Shown here: in pieces, positions 13,761-25,649 of the stretch
How positions within the stretch are numbered: the first letter of the stretch is position 1
Layout: every line of letters begins with the position of its first letter
Source of the DNA: Otis tarda
Taxonomy: Eukaryota > Chordata > Aves > Otidiformes > Otididae
Assembly (NCBI GenBank): GCA_026413225.1
Contig: CM048553.1
Span: 147,181,690 to 147,245,689 of the forward strand
DNA length: 64,000 nt
Direction of reading: 5' to 3'
Position numbers and translations under genes: made by a program
The notes under the pieces: generated by a model
Databases searched by the model: none
The model's input: the letters and a program-made list of their open reading frames with translations, nothing else
Told to the model about the DNA's origin: nothing

Positions 13761-16700
13761 CAGGAAAGCATTCTCTTGCGTCATTCCTCATTTTGCATTA
13801 ACAGCAGTGCATAGCCAGATATAAGAAAATCAATATAGGGATCTGACCAAGCTGAAAATCACAGCCTTTTCAGTTCCTATTCTTTTGGTTACTGGAATAT
13901 TCTCTGCATCATCCATTTTAAAGCCACACATTTCTATGGGCTTGTCCCAAAATTTAATGCATTAGAAATCTTCATCAAACTTAGTGAAGTAACGCAAAGA
14001 TGAGACATATGAAATCTAATTTTTGTTTACTTTCAACGGAAGTTGAATTTATGTTTAGTTTTATTGGAATGAGAATAATTATCTGAGATCACATATGTTG
14101 CTGTAGTAAAAATAATTATGTGATAAAAATAGTTTCTGAGAAATACTATTTAAAAATCAAATCATGTACTAGTAACTCAGTTTTATTATTCTCCATCCTA
14201 TACTTCAAAAACATTAATGAAGTTATTTATATTAGTAGCCTACATTCTTTTTAGAAAAGATTGATCATGTTGTACCTTTTCTGTGATATACTGCTTCTGG
14301 TCTTGAAGGCGGCAAAAAGAACTTTGAAATATATAAGCTGAAGTGTTAGCAGAAAATGGATATTTTTTATTAACTATGAGTTTACAAATGCCAAGACAAA
14401 GTGAAAATTATATTTATTACTTTATTATCCTCTCAGCTGGCCTTAAACTATTCATTATAGAAAGAGTACTTCTATAATTTATCAGATTGCAGCTGCCTCT
14501 ACTGAAGAAAGATCAAACACTTTTTCTGGAGTTATTTTTGCTTTTTTTAAGTAGATTTTAATGACAGAGTTTATCAAACACACGCACACCTTCATTCTAA
14601 CTTAAACACACCCATAAAAAGAAATAAAAATATAAACTGCTCAAATGTAGAAAACATTTCTTTAAAATAATTCTTTTTCAGAGTGAGTAGGTTTCATTAT
14701 ACACTGGTAAAATTTAATATTGCATTGCTATTTTTTAATAAAAATTAAAATTTTACCATTTGGCACTATCAGTGCATACTTTAAGTAACTTAATTGAAAG
14801 GTGTCATAATCAGATTGCCATATGCCCAAGGAAGTCTGCAAATTTTTTAAAGGACTAGAATTTATTCTGATAACTATATTTATATGGCACTGAAACATTA
14901 AACCTGAAGTCTTGAGAGTCTTTGATGAATTGTTGTATTTCCAAATAAAAACTAAATATAATGATTATTCTATGCTAACCTTCTGCGTCTTTCATTTTTC
15001 TACTGTAATTCCTAGTTTAACTGACCTGTATTTAGTTCTAGTTGTGCAAAATTGGATGATTTGAGAACATCAATTTATACACAGGCCTGATTTTTATCCA
15101 AGAAGACTGTCTTAGACTCTCCAATATTTATTTTTTTTCTCATCACTAGACTTAGGCTTGACATCATTGAGCACACCACAGTGAAAGCTTATAGAAGTAA
15201 CCACAACACTTATAAATGTTAAAAGGAGATGAAACAGAAGAAAACATAAACCAAATGTTACAACTTCTGTTTAGAAACATGGATTCAAGATAACATTTTT
15301 GTTATAACTGATTTTATATTTCAATAGTATTGAATAACCCTGGACTTTCCAATATTTAGTTACAGTACTAAGATACCTGGCTACTGCTCAAAGTTTAGTT
15401 TGCAATGATGACTGGTAGTTGTAGAAACTAATAAGAATACACCACATTTTCTTCACGCTTACATTCTACATTTAAGAGAAATGAATAGATGAAGAAGCTA
15501 AAATAGAAGGCTGAAATATAAAACAATATCAGGAAAAGAATGTTTACATAGTAATGTGATGTCAGTTTATCTCTTTCCTATTTAGACAGCAATGTTCAAT
15601 GAAAGTCTTAGGAAATACTTCTCTGAAAGAAGTAAACCACCCAAATCAAAACAAAACAAAAGGGGGGAGGAAAGATTGAGAGGTGAACTATGGTACAAGA
15701 AGAGTAGAGAACTGCAGGGGAATTTAGTCCTTGCAGTACTATGAAAATACTAATCATGAACATTTTCCTTGGAGAAAAATATAGAGTCTGGATCTCTCAA
15801 TTACCAAGGTCACTTAATCTAATTTCCTCTTTGGTTTAATGAATCCTTTTTGTTTTATTCAGAGTAAAATATCTTCAACATTAAAGACTATTTTTTCATA
15901 TAGCCAAGTATGTAACACATTCTTCTGGGAAGGGGAGATGTGGATATACAGCTCTTCTTCAAATCATACAGCCTCTGGAATCATACTCTCAGGTGTGAAG
16001 GAGAAAGACAGGAATGGGACAAGTTACTCAGGACATCAGACTTTTGGGAATATCAAAATATCCATCATGTTTTTCATCAGAAAGAAAAAAAAAAAAAAGA
16101 AAAAAAATCCAAATGTGTGAGGTGGAATAGCTCTGGTTGGAGCATATGATGATCCCCCTAATAGCTACTCTCTTATCCCTACTATCTTCTACACATATTA
16201 GTAAGCCTGATACTTCAGGTATTTCCTCTCCTTCTAATTTTCTTCCAACTCCCAAAAGGAACAATGTGGCTAAACCCAATCCTTCTCACTTCATTGCTAC
16301 AGTGGCAAAATTTATTTTTGCATATGCCACAGTAAAGCTTCACGTTATATTTTGTTGTGTTATTCCTGCTGTGGGCTTACATATTGCATCACCATGTCCA
16401 TCCTAGCTGGAAATATATCCTGCCTGGACTTTGGTGTGGGATAAATGCCAAATAATTTGATAGCAATACAACATAGACATTCTTCATATGTCCTTCAGAA
16501 GACATGTAACAATTTTGCCAGCAAAAAGTAAGGCAAATAAGTGCTAACAGTAATTAGTACTGGAGAAGATATTTAACATCACGTTGAATTATTATGCTGT
16601 CAGTAACTGTAGTGCCAAGCAGTACATATGGAGCTATGTATGTTTTTGGTTAGTTTTAACCTTTTCACATCCCCCAAAAGAAAAGAAAGTTAAATACACA

Positions 16701-16939
16701 TAACTTTATTTTTACAAGAAACTCTCTGTTTCTATGTAATAGATAAAATAAATACAAAAGGTGACAGAAGATGCTGGTTTCCTTTCCAAAAGCTACAAAT
16801 AGGTAGGTACAATTCAGAGCACTCAAGACAGAAGCCCAACTACAGTTTATTGCAGTTGCTCTGAATGGCAGACTAGAAATTTCCCTCCTTGTGGCTGTTG
16901 CAGCTGTAATTTAAAAGTGTGTTAATCAGGATATAATTA

Positions 16940-18143
16940 TGTGTTGGGTTTGTGCAGTGGCAGTGGGGGAGTGGGGGATACAGTGGTGGCTTCTGTGAGA
17001 AGCTGCTAGAAGTTTCTCCTTTGGCTGGTGGACCTGGCTGGCTCCAAGACAGAACCACCACTGGCTGGGGCCGAGCCAATTTGCGACAGTGACAATGCCT
17101 CCTTGATTACATATTTAAGAAGGGGAAAAGAAAAACAAGAAGTGTCAGCAGAGAGGGGGAGGTGCAGGCCTTGTGGTTCTCACCCTCTAGCCTTCTGCTG
17201 GGTGGCTGTCTATGCCCAGCCTGGCACCACTCAGCTCTGGGAAGGGAGAGGGGAGGGGAGGGGAGAGGAGAAGAGAAGGAAGGGGAATAGCGAAGGGAAG
17301 GGAGAAGGTAGGGCAGGGACAGGAGGGAAGGGAAGGGAAGGGAAAAAGGAGAAGGGAGGAGAAGGGAAGATGAGAGGCGCCTGCCTGAATCTAATTGTGA
17401 GGAATTTCTTGTGAGAGGAACAGCAGTGGATGCCAAGGGCAGTGAAGAAGGAGGGAGAGGAATAATGTTGCTCCTGGCCTAGATTCCCTTGCAGCCCATG
17501 GTGCAGCCCATGATGAAGTAGGTTGTCCCCCTGCAGCCCATGGAGGTCCATGGAGGAGCAGAGATCCACCTGCAGCCCATGGAGGACCCCACATGGGGGC
17601 AGGCGGATGCCTGAAGGCGGCTGTGGACCATGGATTGCCTGTGCTGGGGCAGCTGGTTCCTGAGGGACGGCACCTCATGGAAAAGGACCCACCCTGAAGC
17701 AGTTTGTGAAATACTGTAGCCTGTGGGAGGGACCCCACGCTGGAGCAGAAGAATAATGAGAGGAGTCTTCCCCTTGAGGAGGAAGGAGCGGCAGAAACAA
17801 CATGAGATGAACTGACTGCAACCCCCATTCCCTATCCTCTCTGTGCGACTTGGGGCGGGGAGAAAGTGTTCTAGTCAGGAGTGAACTTAAACCTGGGAAG
17901 AGGGAAAGGGTGTGGGGAAGGTGTTCTTAAGATCTAGTTTTCTTTCTCATTATCCTACTTTTGTATTATTGTTAATAAATTGAATTAGTTTTCCCCAAGT
18001 TGAGTGTTTTGCCCATAACGGTAACTGCTGAATGATCTCTCAAACCTCTTGTTCTATTATCTCTCCTCCATTCCCTAGGAAGGTGGAGAGGGTGAGTGTG
18101 TAGCTGCACAGTGCTTAGTCCTGAGTGGGGCTAAATTACACCA
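16940..18143 (+). mobile_element. Solo LTR, family C, with AATTA target duplication
   Basis: A 1,204-bp solo LTR of an avian endogenous retrovirus. It starts TGTGTTGGG and ends ATTACACCA (TG...CA), and is flanked by identical AATTA at 16935-16939 and 18144-18148, a 5-bp target-site duplication. A TATA-like ATATTTAAG lies near 17111 and an AATAAA polyadenylation signal at 17974-17979, so the LTR reads plus, antisense to the host gene. Between them are repeats of the word TGCAGCCCATGGAG (17490-17580), shared with the other family C copies. Unlike those copies it carries an expanded purine tract (17239-17380). There is no internal viral sequence, so this is the product of LTR-LTR recombination. 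Confidence 0.88.
17239..17380 (+). repeat. Polypurine tract with G-quadruplex-compatible runs
   Basis: A GGGA/GGGGA-rich purine tract inside the LTR at 16940-18143. Two G4-compatible clusters are visible: five runs of 3-4 G at 17239-17263 with loops of 1-3 nt, and four GGG runs at 17325-17342 with AA loops. It lies downstream of the TATA-like box, so it would be in the LTR transcript. The other family C LTRs in the window lack it. Confidence 0.8.
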
Positions 18144-19041
18144 AATTAATATGAACTTACCTTCAGCCTATATACAAGCATGCTAAACTAGAGTGAGTAG
18201 GAACAGTATGTAAGTATTCTTAACATTTTGATGGTGTAGCCAGGCAAAACATACAGGCATTTTACATAAGCATGTGAGCAATTTGATCATCAAAAGGGCA
18301 AAGACAGACAAGTGTAGTTGCACATGGAAGGCACTTGAGTAGCAAAGGATTGCTAAACAAAAGACAAGAGAAGAACGAAGGACTGCAAATAGGCCAGACA
18401 TCCTCCTGAAGACTGGCAAGACAAAAAAGAACAAGATAAGTTATACCAGGAGACCTCTTTTTCTGGGAGCAGGGAAATAGCTTAAAATCATCAGCCATGA
18501 GGACGGTAAAACAGAAAAAGAAAACAAGCCTATTGCAGTTTGACTTCCTTATCAAAGAGCTCCTACAATTGCCCACGTTAACTGTGGTGACTAGGAGCTA
18601 TCATGGACTGCAGCCATCAGTTCCAGGGTACTATGTACATTCACAGCTAAACTAGCAAATGAGTGTTCACGAGTGACAGTTTTGTACATGTAAGGATGGT
18701 GATTAACATTATGTAAGATTTAACAAGCAGTACAAAGTGTGCTGTTAGCAAATTTTGTAAAGTTCTGTTCTACAGTTCGAAACTTGCCTGATTTGTCAAT
18801 CTTCTAAACACTCCTATCACAATGATGTCTAATGCCATAAATGTTAAATGTACACATATTTTAAGTCCTAACACTGTATTTGAAAGACAATCTGAACACC
18901 TAAATGAGGTATTTGTATGTATATAGGATTTGTTTGAAGGTGTATTACCATAACATCATTTTAAAATACTTATACATATCTCCTAAACTGTATGTTGAAA
19001 ACAAAACACACATATACATTAAAAAAAATACTATTACTCAC

Positions 19042-19368
19042 TGTTATAAGTGATGTTAAATCCCCGTCCTGACATGGAATGGTCAGCCTGAAATTCCAGA
19101 CGCAAAATATGACCATTACTGGTAAGATGGGAAGGAACTTCAGCACCAGTAAATGTTCCTATTATGGGGGAATATGGAGAGTCACCATCTTTAACTGCAA
19201 GGAAGTCAAACTGAGATTCCAAGTCAAAGTCATTGAAAGAGAGATGGATTCGGCTCCCAGGGTCTGAAATTATTGTCCAGATACAGTTTAAATTATTCCC
19301 ATATCCCTCTGGATAATCAGGTGAAAGAACTGTTCCCATTGGTGCAGTGAAATTGGAAAGGCAAGGAA
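19042..19368 (-). CDS. CSMD3: CSMD3 internal exon: complete CUB domain (probably CUB 4)
   Basis: This 327-nt exon encodes one whole CUB beta-sandwich module. The acceptor is TTTTTTGGCAG and the donor is GTGAGT, with phase-1 introns on both sides. The translation begins PCLSNFTAP (first CUB cysteine plus an N-glycosylation sequon NFT). It continues through LSPDYPEGYGNNLNC (second cysteine), SDPGSRIHLSFNDFDLE, the FDFLAVKDG turn, and ends RGFNITYN (a second sequon, NIT). Only the first cysteine pair is present. Lack of the second pair is, as far as I recall, normal for CSMD CUB modules and not a defect. The exon ends AACA, which with CA of the next exon gives N-T-F-G. The order matches CSMD3 (from memory: LSNFTAPMGTVLSPDYPEGY, distinct from CSMD1 FFNFTASSGIILSPNYPEEY). 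It is separated from the Sushi exon upstream by 1,118 bp and from the next exon by 8,630 bp. Confidence 0.9.
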
Positions 19369-20943
<1,575 letters not shown>

Positions 20944-21194
20944 TTATTTTGAAAAATTTTAGGCAATAATAATAATTTAATAAAATAAAATATCACTTGT
21001 AGTAGGTGAATGCTTAAAGCCAGCAACAGAGACCAGGATCCCGCTGTGTAAACACTGTACATTTTCCAATGCAGCTTAAATTGATGAACGAATGACATGG
21101 CAAAAAAAAAGAGAGCAGTGACACAAAAAGAATCATGCCGCTCATCATGGCAGGTAGTTTCTTTCTTCTTCCTCTGTCGTCCTATGTACAACAG

Positions 21195-22795
21195 AAGCCC
21201 GTGTTATTTTTAATCTCCCTAGTCAAATTCAGCTCCAGCTGTGACTTGGCTTTCCTGATCCCCTCCCTGAGGTCCCCTGGAAGGGATATCAGGAGGTCTC
21301 TAGGACAGGGTCCTGCTCAATGCAGGCTCAGCTCTGAGGTCAGACAACATTGCTCAGGACTTTATCCTGTTGGCTGTTGAAAACCTCCCAGGATGGAGAC
21401 TGGGCAATCTATTCCACTGCTTAACCGTATGCGTGGGAAAAAGTTTTTGCTTGTATTGAGTCTGAACTTCTCTTGTTCTAACTTACGCCCGCTGTCTGCC
21501 CATCCTCCCATCACATATCAGTGTAAAGAGCCTGCCTCTGTCTTGTCAATAACCTCTTCATAGCCACTATCAGACTGATATTAGACCGTACTTCCACAGG
21601 CTCAACAAGTCCAGCTCCCTCAGACTCTCCACACAGGGCAAGTGCTCCAGTCTTTGATTGCCTTGGCGGTCCTCCACTGAAGTCACTTCAGTTAATCAGG
21701 CTCTCAAAACTGGATGGACTATTCTAGATGGAGTCTAAGGAGGGCCAAGTAAAGGAGAATAATCACTTCAATCAATCTATGTTCCTGTTAATGCAGCCCA
21801 GGATGCTTTTAACCTTCTCTGTTGCCAAGACATGCTGCTGGTTTACACTCACCTTGCTGTCCACCATGGCACCAAGGGCTTTTCTGGAGGCCCTCTCCCC
21901 AGCATTTACTGTGTGCAGGAATTAATCATTCCCAGGTGTGGGGCTTAGCACTTGCCCTTACTGAATTTCATAGAGCTCCTGTAGGCCCATTCCTCTGGCC
22001 TGTATAGGGCCCTCTGGATAGCAGAATTGCTCTTGAGCATATTTGACTGTTCTCCCAATTTGATGTCATCTGCAAACCTGATGAGAGTGCACTTTGTACC
22101 TTCTTCACAGTCAATGACAAAATGAAATATCCCAGAGTAGACTCCCGTGGTACTCTTCTTGCTCCTGGCCTCCAGTACAGTATGATCCATTCACCACTAC
22201 CATCTATCCTATCATTCAGCTTGACTTTTATGGGCATAGGTTGGGGGGGGGTTTATTGGTTTGGGGTTTTTTTGTGGTATTTTTTGTTATTGTTGTTTTT
22301 ATCTTTTTTTTTTTTCACTCAAGTTATCTCCTACAGTATTCATGCATACAAGTCAGGACATTATATTCACACATCCCACTCTGAATGAGTGGACAGTGAA
22401 AAGCCTTGATGCAGTTGAGGTAGGCCACTCCTTTCCTCTTGTCCAATGACCTAGTAATTTATTATAAATGAGCAACCAGCTTGGCCAGGTGTGATTTACC
22501 CCTGATAAATTAATGCTAAGTGTTCCAAATCACTTTCTTCACATGCCAGGAAATTACCTCCAAGAGGACTTGATCCTAGATTTCCCCAGGAATTGAAGTG
22601 AAGGTAAGCCTGCAGATGCACATGTTAAGCTTTTGGCTTTTCTTGAAGATCACGCAATTTTTTTTTCCCAGCCTTTGTGGATGTCTCCTAAGCTTGACAA
22701 ACTGTCAAAGATGATAGAAAGTAGCCTTGCAAGGAGATTCACCAGCTCTCTCATCACCCTTGGATGTGGTCTTCTAAGACAAGTTATGTCTTAGA
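21195..22795 (-). repeat. Ancient CR1 LINE, RT region to near the 3' end (minus strand)
   Basis: An old CR1 copy, recognisable by an ordered series of decayed words on the minus strand. From high to low coordinate these are the SKMIESSLARRFTSSLITL-like segment (~22700-22760, CR1 equivalent before PDDWK), the FKK...NYR-like region (~22600), the HGF-like region (~22510), the YLDF-KAF-like segment (~22410), FADDIKLG (~22060-22080), and the VLKAGR..LFNIH-like 3' part down to about 21270. A T-rich insertion or low-complexity patch sits at 22240-22330. At 21195-21262 there is a short piece resembling a different CR1 position (the LTELEL-linker before RT), so the 3' end seems joined to a second fragment. 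The family LTR at 22829 inserted just beyond its 5' end. Confidence 0.72.
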
Positions 22796-22828
22796 AACTT
22801 GTAAAGAAAATGTTGTAATCAATGTATG

Positions 22829-23535
22829 TGTTGTGGTTTTGTTTAGTGAGGGGGGACCTAAGGTAGTAGCTTCTGTAGGAAACTGCTAGAAGTCACTCCC
22901 CTTTGTTCAGTGAACTCGGCCAGGCCTAGGGCAGACCCACTGCTGGCCAAGGCTGAGCCGATTGGTAGCAGAATGTTCTGTGATAACGCCTCTGTGATAA
23001 CATATTTAAGAAGGGGAAAACAGAAAAAAAAAAAGAGATAAGAGAAGATGTGAAGAAGCTGAGCGGGGGCAGAGGAGAAGAGGGGCAGGAGCATGCCTCA
23101 TGGGCCTTGCAGGCCTTACCCTCTGGCCTCTTGTCAGGCGGCCGACTGGGCCCGACAGAGCAGGGGAGGAATGTGAGGAGTTCTTTCCCTGACCATGAAG
23201 CAGCGGCGTAAAACAACGTGTGATGAACTGACCGCAACCCCCATTCCATCTTCCCCCCTGTGCCACTTGGGGGGGGAAGGTAGTAGAGATAATGTTAGGC
23301 TTGGGAAGAGGGAGTGGTGGAGGGAGGTTATCTTGTTCTCTGTCTCATTATCCTGCTGTTTGTAGTAATAAATGAACAGTTTTCTCCAAGTCGAGTCTGT
23401 TTTGCCCGTAATGGTAATTTTAAGGATTTTCTCCCTGTCCTTATCTCAAACCTCAAGATGTTTTTTCTTATATTATCTCTCCCTATTCTTTTGGAGGGTG
23501 CGTAGTCTGGTCCCAATGGGGGCTGAACTATGACA
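22829..23535 (+). mobile_element. Solo LTR, family C short form, with GTATG target duplication
   Basis: A 707-bp solo LTR. It begins TGTTGTGG and ends CTATGACA, flanked by perfect GTATG repeats at 22824-22828 and 23536-23540. A TATTTAAG promoter-like box is at 23003-23010 and AATAAA at 23367-23372; it reads plus. Compared with the close relative at 50014-51151 it lacks about 430 bp, including the whole block of TGCAGCCCATGGAG-type repeats. The flanking parts match closely. The lost block lies between roughly 23153 and 23160. Confidence 0.93.
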
Positions 23536-23540
23536 GTATG

Positions 23541-25649
23541 TAACTTAATGAAAATGCACTACAAAATATTTTTTCCTTATCTTTCCCAACTATCGCAAAC
23601 TTCGTTCATGAATGATCCTAACTATAAAAAGGACAGAAATCTTAAAATAAAAATAATTTCTTACATGTAATAATAATAGCAATAAATATCACTAAACCAT
23701 AGTTTCTCTTTAAAGGTCTTGCTGCCACTTTTTTATGTTTCCACATTTGGTAGTTTGACGATGAGAAAAAAAAACAAAACACACACAAACAAACAGCAAA
23801 GGTTTTTGTTTTTAACTCAAATAAGTTTTCCAGGGTCATATTGTTAGAAGCACACACTTCATTTTTTGAAAGGATTCAGCTATTAATGCTCTGAATACAA
23901 TCGAAATGTGACAAAAAAACAAACAAAAAACATTCTATTTCAACAAGGAAATTAAAAAGAGTTGAAGTTTATTTAAGAAAAAAGACTTCACACATATTTG
24001 AAAGGCTTTATTATTGTGTTTGATTAAAGAAGAATCAAAATCAGCAAAACAAAACGATCTAACAAAAAGCACAACAAACATCACCACTTCTTACTACTTT
24101 ATTTGTATTTGTTCTAACAGTTCTATGGAAAGAAGAATATAATTAATAATTTTTAAAAAGATACAAACAAGATTCAAAGTCTCCCCAGAACACAGACCTC
24201 CAATAAAAGTTAAAGCTATCTTGAGGAAACAATGTAAGACATCCCAAAGACACAAATTCAGTCCTATCTCCAACATTGATGAGACTGTTAATGTCAAACC
24301 TACAGAACTACTCAGTTTTTAGCTGCTGAAGAAATACAAAGTTTTCCTAGGTTGTCCTGGTAGATTAACAATATTCTAAGTGCCTAAGTCACCTCACTTT
24401 TCATTTAGGAAAACAAATGTATTCTACAAATTAGTTCTCCAACAAGTGATTACATCAAGTAACATAATGCAGTTTTCTTATAGAATATATGCTAAACAGT
24501 AAATGTATTTGTACTTACTTACATTTATTCTCTTTTGGGGCTACTATTCTGAGGTAGCTGGGCCAATAGCTTTCTCTAATTATTATTTATCCTAAATAGC
24601 AAGAGTTTCCGTGCTTTCTGTCAAATTTAAAAAGATATATAGCTGAGCAAAGCTGATACAGTGAGCTTGCTCATCTTGTCTTCTATCAGACATCCCTATT
24701 AGGAAGACTTAAATGAACTGATTCTGCACACAAAAAATTCTTATTATGTATAATATATTTACAGGAGTATAATTATTTACAGAAGTTAGTTGGAAAAAAA
24801 AATTACTATTTTCCATTATACTATGTGATTGCTGTATTTGAGAGATTACATCCATAGACTCGCATTTCGTTTGCTTTCATAAACAAAATTAAGTTGAACA
24901 AGATGTTATTTGAATGTCAATTTTAAATGAAATAAAGCATTCTTAAACCCCATTCACATCCATTTGCATTTATAGCAAAACTTTCCTTTATTACTTTTAT
25001 CTTCCCTGCATGCCTTGCTTACACTTCTTCCATACTCTCTGTAAATTTCATGTGAGCATTGGTTATTTTCTAAATTTGAAACAGAATATTTTTGTCATTA
25101 CTTAGTTCTCCTTAGGAGCAGAAATTATAGGGGTGGAGGGTATTTTTTTTTTTTTGGTGGGGGATGTGTTTTTTGGGGTTGAAGTACAAATAGCTTTTAG
25201 ATTTGTTTAGAGAATGTCAACAAACTTACTTAGAAACAGATAAGAAAAAAGATACTACTTACTGGGTTTTTGTCAGATAATCACATTTTAAGTAAGATCG
25301 TTTTAGGAAAGACCACTATTTCATCTTTGTTTGAAACCACTAAGGGGGCAAATTATATTCTTATACACATTTTTTAATGCTACATGTGTGACTCTTGTTT
25401 CAGCTTCCCGGCATTACATAGTTGTTTCAACAACACATAAGAAGTTAGGTTCAGAGCCTGACAAAGTCTCATTTCTAGATTAACTTGCACTAGTCACTCA
25501 TTATAAATAACTAATTTATCATAAATAGAAATTTTATAGTTGTTTAAGATTAGCAGAAAAACACTAAAGTTTTCAAACAGCTCAATTAGTAATACCATAA
25601 TTAAAATTTTAAAGAGATTCACCATGAGTCACCAAATAGGGAAGAGAAA
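23541..25649. other. Intron sequence without recognised features
   Basis: AT-rich, with a T14 tract and G-rich flanks near 25130-25190 and A-runs near 23766 and 23910. I see no gene or named repeat. Confidence 0.6.

Noticed and set aside
17107-17828. Overlapping long frames on the minus strand rich in Ser, Pro and Leu
   Set aside because: They are the antisense of the purine-rich and GC-rich LTR at 16940-18143; low-complexity composition explains the openness.
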